This document shows positions 1 to 8,237 of a stretch of DNA of 64,000 nt, one piece after another. Where the stretch lies: contig NZ_RQJP01000004.1 in the NCBI RefSeq assembly GCF_003858645.1, positions 682,001-746,000 of the forward strand, in the 5' to 3' direction. This stretch comes from Larkinella knui (GTDB lineage Bacteria > Bacteroidota > Bacteroidia > Cytophagales > Spirosomataceae). The translations under genes were made by a program, and so were the position numbers. Within the stretch, counting starts at the first letter, position 1; each line of letters begins with the position of its first letter. The notes under the pieces were generated by a model. The model searched no databases. It was not told where the DNA came from and worked only from the letters and a program-made list of their open reading frames with translations.

Positions 1-70
1 AGTCAGGTTCTGGTATATAACGTCGTTGCGGTCCGTTTTCATCTGATAATTCTGGCATTTTGAACACCAT
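1..70 (-). CDS. possible 5' end of a gene running off the left edge
   Basis: A minus-strand frame is open from the left edge and reads in protein-like fashion (MVFKMPELSDENGPQRRY then IPEPD). The ATG at 70 or a second ATG at 58 could start it. It lies 177 bases beyond the flippase stop on the same strand, so it would be the next gene of the polysaccharide block. Only about 23 codons are visible and no family can be named. The same frame stays open upstream of the ATG for about 26 more codons, so the true start is unsure. Confidence 0.3.
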   Translation of the reverse strand, partial: MVFKMPELSDENGPQRRYIPEPD

Positions 71-247
71 CCTGGTAAGATAGTACCGGTACAAATCCCA
101 CGACCGGAGCAAAATGAACCCGGACTTTCCGTATTTCCGGAAAGAAAATCAACGAGTTATAGGAGGAGACAGAGATTACTCTAAAATGGTTGTCAGTGTA
201 ACGGTGCGTAGTTTCTTTTCGTTTAGAATCCAGACCGCATTGTAATT

Positions 248-1591
248 TTAAGGGTCCTGCTTTAAAAGACTGCGAATAAAATTTGGTTTGAAAACATCAG
301 CAAAGGCAGCCGATTGAGCGTAGAAAACCGGGCGGGCCGAGGTGATGAAATAATTGATAAAATAAGCCGAAATGAACTGCGCCACCAACGTGGCAACCGA
401 TGTTCCGATGGCGCCGTAAGCGGGAATTAAAACCAGATTCAGCAGGATATTAACCAGCGCTCCAACAATGGTTTTTGCCAAAAGAATGCGTTGCTTATTA
501 TGCAAAACAAACCAGTAACTGCTGCCCACGCCCATAAATACAAAAACCGCTGACCAGATGTGAATAACCAGAATTCGATCGACACCGGCATACTGCCGAC
601 CATAAAGGAGAGCAACCAGATAAGGGGCCGCGAACGAGATGAAAACCGCAATCAGGATGCTGATAAACGCCAGTAAACTCAGCAGTTTTCGAAAGGCCCG
701 CTGAAAAGAAGCTTCGTTCTGGGTTTTTAAATTGACAAGGGTCGGGTAGAAAGACGAGGTAATGGCGGTTGCAATAAAATACCATACTTCTGACAGCCGC
801 AAAGCCGCACTGAATTTTCCCAGCTCCAGGTCGTTGGCCAGTTCTTTGAGCATGTACTGGTCGGAGCGCATGTACAGAAAAATGAAGAAATCCGCCACCA
901 TAATGGGCCATGCCATTGTCAGAAGCCGGATGGCGAGCGCCCCATTAAAACGCCATTGACGAATGTGCTGGTCTTCTTCCCGGTTATAAATAAGAATCAG
1001 GATCAGGGCCGAAAGCGCGGATTCGACAAACACCACCGACGAAAAAGCCAGAAGGCTGAAATGATTCGCCAGAAAATAAACCCGCAACAGCGTCGATAAA
1101 ACAAAAGCAATGGATTTGGCCGTGACCGAAAGGCGGGATTTGACGCGCGATTGGAAATGCAGATCGATCACATCCACACTTTGACAAACCAGTACGGAAC
1201 TGGTGAACAGAATCATGGCCTGCAAAACCGGCTGGTCACGGTAGAGAACATGCACCAGAACCGTGATGATAAACAGCGAAACCGTGCCCGCAATGAGCCG
1301 GAGAATGAAGCCCGTACCGAGTAGCTGATTCTCCGAATAGTCACCTTTCCGGACAATTTCCGTAACCAGGATATTGGCCAGACCCAGCCCGGCTAAAGAC
1401 GTCAGAACGGTGGGAAATACATTCGCAAAATTGAGCAGACCAAACTGGGAAGGTCCCAAATACCGCGCCGACCACACCCCGACCAGCAGGGCCGTTGCCA
1501 TCCGAAAGATGCGGTCGAAGAAGACCCATCCGGCATTGGCAAAGGCTTTTCGGGCGGTCGTACTCAGCTTTTGGGAGCTTGTTTTGATCAT
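248..1591 (-). CDS. Wzx-type oligosaccharide flippase
   Basis: A 447-residue multi-pass membrane protein of the polysaccharide biosynthesis/MATE-like flippase group. These proteins move undecaprenyl-linked repeat units across the inner membrane. About a dozen hydrophobic segments are visible, and an early NAGWVFFDRIFRM segment resembles the first helix region of flippases. The frame is open upstream as far as 1897, but that part overlaps the dehydratase gene in another frame and is not protein-like. The ATG at 1591, 14 bases after the dehydratase stop, is the better start. It is the fourth gene of the capsule export block. Family call is firm; the exported glycan is unknown. Confidence 0.88.
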   Translation of the reverse strand: MIKTSSQKLSTTARKAFANAGWVFFDRIFRMATALLVGVWSARYLGPSQFGLLNFANVFPTVLTSLAGLGLANILVTEIVRKGDYSENQLLGTGFILRLIAGTVSLFIITVLVHVLYRDQPVLQAMILFTSSVLVCQSVDVIDLHFQSRVKSRLSVTAKSIAFVLSTLLRVYFLANHFSLLAFSSVVFVESALSALILILIYNREEDQHIRQWRFNGALAIRLLTMAWPIMVADFFIFLYMRSDQYMLKELANDLELGKFSAALRLSEVWYFIATAITSSFYPTLVNLKTQNEASFQRAFRKLLSLLAFISILIAVFISFAAPYLVALLYGRQYAGVDRILVIHIWSAVFVFMGVGSSYWFVLHNKQRILLAKTIVGALVNILLNLVLIPAYGAIGTSVATLVAQFISAYFINYFITSARPVFYAQSAAFADVFKPNFIRSLLKQDP

Positions 1592-1605
1592 GAGCCGTTG
1601 GTTTA

Positions 1606-2583
1606 TCAGGAATCGGTCGGATGAAGAATGCCGGTGAGCTGTGCTTCGACCATCAGCCTGGCCACATCCTCCATTTTGTGTTTTGCCTTCCATCCAAAGT
1701 GCCAGAAAGCTTTGGCCGGGTTTGCGTTCCCTTCGGCCAGGTCGGTTGGTCGGAAAAACGAGTGGTCGATCTGAACGTGCTCTTCCCAATTCAGATTCAC
1801 CTGTTCGAAAACGATTCGGATAAAATCTTTCAGTTTTCGGGTATGTCCCGTAGCAATCACATAGTCGTTGGGTTGCGGTTGCTGCAACATGAGCCACATG
1901 GCCTCCACATAATCGGGGGCCCAGCCCCAGTCGCGGGCAATGTCGATGTTGCCCAGCGTCAGTTTCTCGTCGCTTCCCTGGGCAATGCGGCAGGCGGCTG
2001 CAACAATTTTCCGGGTTACAAACCGCTCGGGCCGCAGGGGCGATTCGTGGTTGAACAAAATACCGGTGCTGGCAAACAACTGATAGGCTTCGCGGTAATT
2101 GGCCACCTGCCAGAAAGCCGCGGCCTTGGCCACGCCATAAGGGCTGCGCGGGCGGAAAGGCGTCTCTTCGTCGGCGGCCAGCCGACCCGTATCGCCGAAC
2201 GACTCGCTCGATCCTGCGTTGTATAATTTGATGGGTAATTCGCTGAACCGGATGGCTTCCAGCAGATTAAGCGTTCCAATGCTGATACTCTCCAGGGTTT
2301 CAACGGGCTGTTCGAAGGACAAGCCTACCGAACTCTGCCCCGCCAGATTATACACCTCATCGGGTCGCACTTTTAACAGCGTTTGCAACACACTGCGAAA
2401 GTCGTTGATATTGACCGACACCAGGGCTATCTGCGACCGGATGTTCAGTCGGGTCAGGTTCTGGAACGACGACATCTGGGCATCGCGTGAACCGCCGTAT
2501 ACCGAATAGCCTTTAGTAAGGAGCAGGTGCGCCAGATACGCGCCATCCTGCCCTGAAACGCCACAAATCAATGCTTTTTTCAT
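1606..2583 (-). CDS. gmd: GDP-mannose 4,6-dehydratase
   Basis: 325-residue extended short-chain dehydrogenase. It converts GDP-D-mannose to GDP-4-keto-6-deoxy-D-mannose, the precursor of GDP-fucose, rhamnose and related deoxy sugars for surface glycans. The N-terminal Rossmann motif GVSGQDGAYLA and the catalytic YGVAK (Tyr-x-x-x-Lys), preceded by a GSSESFG serine segment, are in place. It is somewhat shorter than typical Gmd (about 340-370). Its ATG overlaps the stop of the upstream Wzz-like gene by four bases (ATGA), which implies translational coupling. A related GDP-sugar dehydratase or reductase cannot be excluded. Confidence 0.88.
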   Translation of the reverse strand: MKKALICGVSGQDGAYLAHLLLTKGYSVYGGSRDAQMSSFQNLTRLNIRSQIALVSVNINDFRSVLQTLLKVRPDEVYNLAGQSSVGLSFEQPVETLESISIGTLNLLEAIRFSELPIKLYNAGSSESFGDTGRLAADEETPFRPRSPYGVAKAAAFWQVANYREAYQLFASTGILFNHESPLRPERFVTRKIVAAACRIAQGSDEKLTLGNIDIARDWGWAPDYVEAMWLMLQQPQPNDYVIATGHTRKLKDFIRIVFEQVNLNWEEHVQIDHSFFRPTDLAEGNANPAKAFWHFGWKAKHKMEDVARLMVEAQLTGILHPTDS

Positions 2584-3689
2584 GCTATTTTATTGGTTTT
2601 CCCTACAAAGGTTCTCACCAACGTCCAGCCCAAACCAACGGCCACACCAGCCGCTATAGCCGCCAGAATAAGCAGCGTGCGCCGGGGGCCGTTTGGCCGA
2701 AGCGGTACGCGTGGTGGTTCCAGCATTTTGAATACCGGGGTTTCTTCCTGCACCCGGATTTTTGCCTGTTCCAATTGCCGGGATAAGTCATTATAAACGG
2801 ATTGGGCCAACAGAAATTCGGCCTGGAGCCGCTGTTCGCCGATTCGGGCCAAACCGCTGTATAAACTCCGGTTGCGGTCGCGATAACTTTCCAGGTCATA
2901 CTCGGCGGCCTGGTACCGGCGTCGCGATTGTTCCACTTGCTGAATCAGAAACCGCTCCTGATCCTTGACCTTCTGCGTCCGGTAACTGGTAATGTAATTC
3001 GTCAGGTATTCGAGGGATAAACGGGCAACGGTTGCCGCCACAACGGGGTCAGGCATAACCACTTCAATCGTCACTACACCGGTTCGCCGTTCGTAGGTGG
3101 TGGTCACCCGCCTGGTCAACATCGCAGCCAGCCCTTCCTGTTCGGGCGTGATCTGTAACGCTTTGCTGTAGTTTTTGGGATCGGATAAATTGACAACGGC
3201 GGGTTTGGAGCTGTCCGGTGAAGTGTCCTCCGTGTTTCCGGTCAGTCGTTGAAAAGCCGTTTCGCGTCCCTGCCGTTTGAGATAGGTTTGCAGCGGCAGG
3301 ACGGTTTTATAATTTTTGGAATAAACCGGTTGCTTCAAAAGCTGCAGGGCAAACGGGATGCTTTGCAGCACGTCGGGGTATAAATCGGGCCGGATGACAT
3401 CGCCGGCGGCATTATCGATGCTGATACCGGCCAGGCCCGCCAGCGATCCGAGACCGCCCATGCTGCCGGAACTACCCGCCGAAAGCTCCGGCATAACCGT
3501 CACCTCCGATTTGTAGTCGTCCGGTTTGGAAAAGGCGTAATAAATACCCACCAGTGCGCCCAGCACGGCAAAAATCAGCACAGCCCGGCGGCTGTCTACC
3601 AAAAACTTCCCGATGTCACCCGGTCGAATCTGGATGAGATCATCGTCCATATCTGACCCTGCTGATGGTTTGTGCGTTGTTACTGACAT
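2580..3689 (-). CDS. Wzz/GumC-type chain-length and export protein
   Basis: 369 residues with the architecture of polysaccharide co-polymerases. There is a first membrane helix near residues 34-52 (RAVLIFAVLGALVGIYYAF), a long periplasmic part with helical, coiled-coil-prone sequence, and a second membrane helix near the C-terminus (LLILAAIAAGVAVGLGWTLV) after a proline-rich stretch. No tyrosine-kinase domain is attached. It probably sets polymer length and contacts the SLBB export protein encoded just upstream. A TTG at 3701 is also possible, but the ATG at 3689 is preferred. It overlaps gmd by 4 bases. Confidence 0.88.
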   Translation of the reverse strand: MSVTTHKPSAGSDMDDDLIQIRPGDIGKFLVDSRRAVLIFAVLGALVGIYYAFSKPDDYKSEVTVMPELSAGSSGSMGGLGSLAGLAGISIDNAAGDVIRPDLYPDVLQSIPFALQLLKQPVYSKNYKTVLPLQTYLKRQGRETAFQRLTGNTEDTSPDSSKPAVVNLSDPKNYSKALQITPEQEGLAAMLTRRVTTTYERRTGVVTIEVVMPDPVVAATVARLSLEYLTNYITSYRTQKVKDQERFLIQQVEQSRRRYQAAEYDLESYRDRNRSLYSGLARIGEQRLQAEFLLAQSVYNDLSRQLEQAKIRVQEETPVFKMLEPPRVPLRPNGPRRTLLILAAIAAGVAVGLGWTLVRTFVGKTNKIA

Positions 3690-3724
3690 GAAGCGACGCA
3701 ATAGATAGTGCGGCTTAAAGATGC

Positions 3725-6145
3725 TTAAAATAACCGAACCAGATTAATGATAACGGTGGTTAGGGTGATGGTCATTGTGCCCAGCACCGAAATAAGTCCA
3801 ATTCGTTCGCCGGGCGTCAGCGGCCGCTGGTCGTTCAAGGGCTCAAAGGGAACAATTACCCGTGAACCGGGTTCGATTTTCGGGTATTTTCTGAAGAACA
3901 AAAACCGCTTGGTCCGATCCTTTAATCCATTGGCATACACGACATACGCTCTTTTTTGCCGGGCATTGTCGGTAAAACCACCGGCTTGCGTAACGTAATC
4001 CTTGAAACTTAAGCCTTCGATGTAGCTAATCGTCGACGGGTTGAGTACGGCCCCCTGAATGCTGACGGTTTCGGGGCGCTTCGGAATCAGGATCGAGTCA
4101 CCTACTTCCAGCAGCAAATTGCCCGGTACGCCCGGATCATCCAGAATGGCACCCAGATCGGTCGCAATAACGTTGCCGCGACGGGAAAACCGGGCTCCCG
4201 GCAAAAAAGCGCCGGATTTCAAACCGCCTACGCGCCGGAGCATATCCGAAATTCGTTCGGAGCGTGACTCGATGGCGTAATTGCCGGGATGCATCACTTC
4301 GCCATAGACCGAAACATTCTGCTGAAGCGCGTACCGGGGCGAGGTTCGGACGTAAACGACATCGAAAGGTTTGAGAATAAACCGCGCATCGGCCGGTTGT
4401 AGGTTCAATTCCCGATCAATTGCAAACTGGAAAACCTGAACGGTTTCGGCCCCGGTCACTTTGGTCGTATCCTCGCGAATTCGCCGGGCGACTTCAATTC
4501 GGGTGGGCGTGGCGCCTTCCTGAAAGCCGCCCGACAGCGCAATCAAATCCGTGACAGTCAGGTTGGTTACAAACGGAATGGTGTCCGGCCGGTTAACTGC
4601 GCCCTCGATGCTGACGTAATACGGCTCGCGCAGATCGCGAACGGAATAAATGTGCACGCTGTCCTGACGAAGAAGTGGAATATCTTCCGTCTCGTTGCGC
4701 ATGAGCCGCCCAACATCGAACGGAATGGCTTCCAGATCGGTGTTTTCGCGTTCACGGTACAGAATGGCCCGATTCAGAAACGCGTCTTTCCGCAGCCCTT
4801 CGGCCCGGCTGATGAGTGAGCGGACCGTCGTTATTTCGTTCCCCAACGCATAATCACCCGGGCGCATCACCGCGCCCGACACCTGAATCCGGTTTTCGTA
4901 CCGGTTTAAGATTTCGCCGGTTGTGTATTTATCGCCGGATTGCGGAATGAACGTGGCGATCTGATCCTGGGTGATGGTCGAAATCCGCAATTCGCGGGGC
5001 GTATTCCGGCGCAGGGTGATCGAAAAAGTATAGGCGCGATCGGTAAAACCGCCCGCAAAGTTCAGGACATTTTTGAGCGTTTCCCCCGGTTTTACTTCAT
5101 AAATGGCAGGTCGTTTTACCTGCCCGACCATTTCAACGCGGACGCCGTAGTCGTTGACCCGAATTACATCCTGATCCAGAAGCCGGATGTCATCTTTTTT
5201 GTCGGCCCGGAGCAGGTAGTCGTAAAGGTCGATGGTGCGGATCACGCGGTTATTACGGATCACCTGAATATCGCGGAACGATCCGGTTTCGGGATTTGGC
5301 CCTCCCGACAGATAGAGCGCATTAAAAGCCGTTGACAGCGACGAAAGCGTATACGTGCCGGGCACAACCACCTCGCCCACCATCGTGACGCGAATGCTGC
5401 GAATGTTGCCCAGCGTCACCGAAGCATAGGTGCCGCTGCCCGGGCGGTTCAAGCCCTGATAGGCTTGCCGGAGCCGACCGACAATCCGCTGTTCGGCCTG
5501 TTCGATGGTTAGTCCACTCACGAAAATAGGTGCCAAATTCAGCATCCGAACCGACCCTTCGGGCGTGACGCGTAGCCGGAAACTTTCGGTCGAGTTGCCG
5601 TAAATTTCCACAACAAGCTCATCATCAGGCCCCACCACGTAGTTGCGGGGCGTGGCAATCCGCAGATTGGGTTCGAAGGTAAGATTCGTTCCCTGAAACA
5701 ACGAAGCACCAAAAATGTAAGGCCGTCGGATGGTGTCCCGTCTGAGCAGGTTCAGGCTGTCGCCCAGCGCGTAAGGCCGTTGCGACAGGGTTCCCTGCTG
5801 CGACCGGTTGATGAGCGTGTCGACGGAAAACTGCCCGGTGCGGTTCGATTGCTGCCGGATTTTGGCCATACGCTGCCGCATTTTGGCAATGTCGGTCAAC
5901 GTATAACCCTGCGACATGGCGGCTTGCTCAATTTGCATTTCGGTCAACCCGCTGCCCTGGGCCCGCTGATAAAATTCAATAATTTGTTCATCATTCAACT
6001 GATCGGCCCGGGAAGGCTGTTGGGCAAAGCCGGTGGTTGCGGCTAGTAACAGGAAAAAAAATGACAGCGCGGGCAGTTGCCGAAACAACAAAAACGGGGC
6101 GTCGTGATGCGTTGACCAATAAGATTGTGTTCTGCTACGGTTCAT
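3725..6145 (-). CDS. outer-membrane polysaccharide export protein with SLBB domains
   Basis: 806-residue Wza-like export protein of the large Bacteroidota type. An N-terminal extension is followed by a signal peptide hydrophobic core (LPALSFFFLLLAATTGFA, about residues 24-41), then a helical region, then a Poly_export domain (NYVVGPDDELVVEIYGN, about 170-186). Repeated SLBB-like units follow, visible as recurring phrases such as VTMVGEVVVPGTYTLSS, VSGAVMRPGDYALG, VYGEVMHPGNYAIESR and VSIQGAVLNPSTI. A C-terminal hydrophobic helix closes the chain. It is the first gene of the minus-strand capsule block, 35 bases before the Wzz-like gene. Confidence 0.92.
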   Translation of the reverse strand: MNRSRTQSYWSTHHDAPFLLFRQLPALSFFFLLLAATTGFAQQPSRADQLNDEQIIEFYQRAQGSGLTEMQIEQAAMSQGYTLTDIAKMRQRMAKIRQQSNRTGQFSVDTLINRSQQGTLSQRPYALGDSLNLLRRDTIRRPYIFGASLFQGTNLTFEPNLRIATPRNYVVGPDDELVVEIYGNSTESFRLRVTPEGSVRMLNLAPIFVSGLTIEQAEQRIVGRLRQAYQGLNRPGSGTYASVTLGNIRSIRVTMVGEVVVPGTYTLSSLSTAFNALYLSGGPNPETGSFRDIQVIRNNRVIRTIDLYDYLLRADKKDDIRLLDQDVIRVNDYGVRVEMVGQVKRPAIYEVKPGETLKNVLNFAGGFTDRAYTFSITLRRNTPRELRISTITQDQIATFIPQSGDKYTTGEILNRYENRIQVSGAVMRPGDYALGNEITTVRSLISRAEGLRKDAFLNRAILYRERENTDLEAIPFDVGRLMRNETEDIPLLRQDSVHIYSVRDLREPYYVSIEGAVNRPDTIPFVTNLTVTDLIALSGGFQEGATPTRIEVARRIREDTTKVTGAETVQVFQFAIDRELNLQPADARFILKPFDVVYVRTSPRYALQQNVSVYGEVMHPGNYAIESRSERISDMLRRVGGLKSGAFLPGARFSRRGNVIATDLGAILDDPGVPGNLLLEVGDSILIPKRPETVSIQGAVLNPSTISYIEGLSFKDYVTQAGGFTDNARQKRAYVVYANGLKDRTKRFLFFRKYPKIEPGSRVIVPFEPLNDQRPLTPGERIGLISVLGTMTITLTTVIINLVRLF

Positions 6146-6301
6146 GCAGTGGAAATAATCTGACCCACAAAGTTACGAATTGATTGATTCTCTGCCGCTT
6201 TTTATAGTCAATGGCCCAAAAGTGGCTTTTTAATGGAAAAAACCGCTATTTAGCCGAACTGTTTTCTTATTTAATAACCGAACAAATAGAATTTAACCAA
6301 G

Positions 6302-6811
6302 ATGACTTTGATAAAATCCGTTCGCGGCATTCACCCGAAAACCGGGGAAGACTGCTGGTTTGCCGATAATGCGACGATTGTCGGTGACGTTGTGATGGGG
6401 CAAAATTGCACCGTCTGGTTCAACGCCGTGGTGCGGGGGGATGTGAACTCAATCACGATGGGCGATTATTGCAACGTTCAGGACGGGGCGGTGATTCATT
6501 GCACCTACCAGAAATTTAAAACCACCATCGGCAGCTATGTGTCCATTGCGCACAACGCGATCGTTCACGGCTGCACCATTGAAGATCAGGTTCTGATTGG
6601 CATGGGTGCCATTGTCATGGATGGAGCGGTGATTGGAACCGGGTCGATTATTGCGGCCGGGGCTATCGTGACTCAAAATACCGTCGTGCCGCCCGGAACG
6701 ATTTACGCCGGAAATCCCGCCCGGTATCTGAAAGCCGTTACGCCCGAACTGGGTGAAGTTTTTATGCGAACGGCCAACAACTACGTCATGTATGCGAAGT
6801 GGTATGAATAA
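6302..6811 (+). CDS. gamma-class carbonic anhydrase family protein
   Basis: 169-residue left-handed beta-helix protein of the YrdA/PaaY/CaiE group, with hexapeptide repeats (for example ATIVGDVVMGQNC). Three histidines at about 66 (AVIH), 84 (SIAH) and 89 (AIVH) match the zinc ligands of gamma carbonic anhydrases, so it may hydrate CO2. Many members of this group have weak or no measured activity. It is divergent from the capsule block and stands alone before the Fur gene. Confidence 0.9.
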   Translation: MTLIKSVRGIHPKTGEDCWFADNATIVGDVVMGQNCTVWFNAVVRGDVNSITMGDYCNVQDGAVIHCTYQKFKTTIGSYVSIAHNAIVHGCTIEDQVLIGMGAIVMDGAVIGTGSIIAAGAIVTQNTVVPPGTIYAGNPARYLKAVTPELGEVFMRTANNYVMYAKWYE

Positions 6812-6836
6812 TCTGTAAAAGTCCTTTCCAAAAGTA

Positions 6837-6867
6837 TTGCATCGAATGCATTCAGCCTGTATATTTG
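6837..6867 (+). promoter_or_regulatory. predicted promoter of the Fur-family gene, with a small palindrome
   Basis: The -7 box TATATTTG (6860-6867) fits the Bacteroidota consensus TAnnTTTG, and TTG at 6837-6839 lies 20 bases upstream as the -33 element. The palindrome TGCAT-CGA-ATGCA (6838-6850) overlaps the -33 side and could be an operator. The gene start follows about 112 bases downstream. Confidence 0.5.
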
Positions 6868-6979
6868 TTTGAAATTAGTCTAAATAAATCACTCAAAGGC
6901 TGATTTTATAGAACAGTCAGCAGCCGTTTTTCCCCAAGTGCCCTGCTTTCTGATTGAAGGCACGCACGCCATTATTCTT

Positions 6980-7480
6980 ATGCTGAATTCAACCCCATTG
7001 ATCGGTGAAGCCCGAACGAAACTGGAAGAATATTTACTAACAAAAGGACTGCGCCGGTCGTCGGAACGGTTTGCGATTCTGGAAGAAGTGTATTCGCGCA
7101 ATGATCATTTCGATGCCGAAGAACTGTATCAGGCCATGAAAGAACGCTCCTTTGCAGTTAGCCGGGCCACGGTTTACAACACGCTGGAGGTCCTGGTCGA
7201 TTGCGGGCTGGTGAGCCGACACCAGTTCGGCGATGAGGATAATACGAAAAGCCGGTTTGAAAAGTCGCTCGGACGCCAGCAGCACGCCCATTTGATTTGT
7301 GTCAACTGCCACCGGGTCATGGAGTTTTGCGATCCGCGTTTGCAACTCATCAAAACCACCGTGGGCCATACGCTCCAGTTTCACGTTGAATCACATTCTC
7401 TGGTTTTTTACGGTGAATGTGCGGATGAAGCGTGCGTGGCACGGACGAAAGCCGCTGCCGCCACGATAAACGTGAACTAA
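6980..7480 (+). CDS. Fur-family metal- or peroxide-responsive repressor
   Basis: 166 residues. The N-terminal winged helix (RSSERFAILEEVYSRNDHFD, then AVSRATVYNTLEVLVDCGLV) is typical of Fur/PerR/Zur. Structural zinc cysteines are visible as CVNC (about 107-110) and a C-terminal CADEAC pair. The histidine-rich region between them would bind the regulatory metal, but the metal cannot be told from sequence. The ATG at 6980 is chosen over an in-frame start 14 codons upstream because the family begins here. Confidence 0.9.
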   Translation: MLNSTPLIGEARTKLEEYLLTKGLRRSSERFAILEEVYSRNDHFDAEELYQAMKERSFAVSRATVYNTLEVLVDCGLVSRHQFGDEDNTKSRFEKSLGRQQHAHLICVNCHRVMEFCDPRLQLIKTTVGHTLQFHVESHSLVFYGECADEACVARTKAAAATINVN

Positions 7481-7489
7481 CAAAACGAA

Positions 7490-8143
7490 TTAGTCACTCA
7501 CCGTTTCCTTCGGCTGCTTCATGTCTTTGCGGGCGTTGATATAGCCGCGAATCACGGTGAAAGTCGTTATGCCCAGGAAGAAGATGATGATGTACTGAAC
7601 GTAATCGACGATCCAGGGAAATTTTTCGCCAAAATAATACCCGCCACCCACCAGCGACAGCACCCAGACGGCGCCACCGATAACGTTGTAAAGCATAAAA
7701 TACCGGATATCCATCCGGATCAGGCCGGAAAGAATGGGCGCGAAGGTGCGAACAATGGGCAGAAACCGGGCCACGATCAGCGTCCGGCTGCCGTATTTCA
7801 GGAAATATTCGCGGGTCGTTTCAATGTATTTTTTCTTGAAAAACAGCGAATCCGGGCGGTTTTGCAGCCGTTCGCCAAAGTAAAGCCCCGTCAGATAACC
7901 CGTCAGCGACCCCACCACGGCGGCTCCGAAAATACAAAGCAGCAACAGCCACAGGGGTACCGCCAGAATTTTGGTTCCGGCAAAAACGCCCGACAGAAAC
8001 AGCAGGTAATCGCCCGGCAGGAAAAAGCCGAAAAACACGCCGTTTTCAATAAAAATAATGAGGGTAATCAATACCAAACCGCCCGTCCGAATGATTTCCT
8101 CGGAATTGAGTAAGTATTGGAAAAATTCGGCGATCTGGTTCAT
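7490..8143 (-). CDS. DedA-family membrane protein
   Basis: 217-residue integral membrane protein of the DedA/VTT (SNARE-associated) family. The conserved FENG...PGD segment is seen as IFIENGVFFGFFLPGDYLL and the FxRxxPxxR motif as ARFLPIVRTFAP. Family members move undecaprenyl phosphate or other lipid carriers and affect membrane homeostasis. Converges on the Fur gene, the stop codons being 9 bases apart. A hairpin separates it from the ABC-F gene upstream. Confidence 0.9.
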   Translation of the reverse strand: MNQIAEFFQYLLNSEEIIRTGGLVLITLIIFIENGVFFGFFLPGDYLLFLSGVFAGTKILAVPLWLLLLCIFGAAVVGSLTGYLTGLYFGERLQNRPDSLFFKKKYIETTREYFLKYGSRTLIVARFLPIVRTFAPILSGLIRMDIRYFMLYNVIGGAVWVLSLVGGGYYFGEKFPWIVDYVQYIIIFFLGITTFTVIRGYINARKDMKQPKETVSD

Positions 8144-8154
8144 GTGTTCAATGA

Positions 8155-8235
8155 GTGAATGAGCGAATTGCGATTGAGTGAATAGATCAAAGATCGTGCT
8201 TCTCTATTCACTCAATCACTCATTCGCTCATTCAC
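8155..8235. repeat. intergenic inverted repeat with simple-sequence arms
   Basis: Arms 8155-8185 and 8204-8235 are reverse complements except for a few positions in the middle, and are made of near-repeats of GAGTGAAT/GAATGAG. The loop is about 18 bases. It fills the gap between the ABC-F stop (8238) and the DedA start (8143). It may end or process the ABC-F transcript, but there is no clear T-run. Confidence 0.75.
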
Positions 8236-8237
8236 AA

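Noticed and set aside
1592-1897. Upstream extension of the flippase frame
   Set aside because: Overlaps gmd in another frame and lacks membrane character; the ATG at 1591 fits the family.
8155-8235. Hairpin considered as a phage or integron attachment site
   Set aside because: No integrase, duplicated flank or tRNA is nearby; the arms are simple-sequence palindromes like others in the window.
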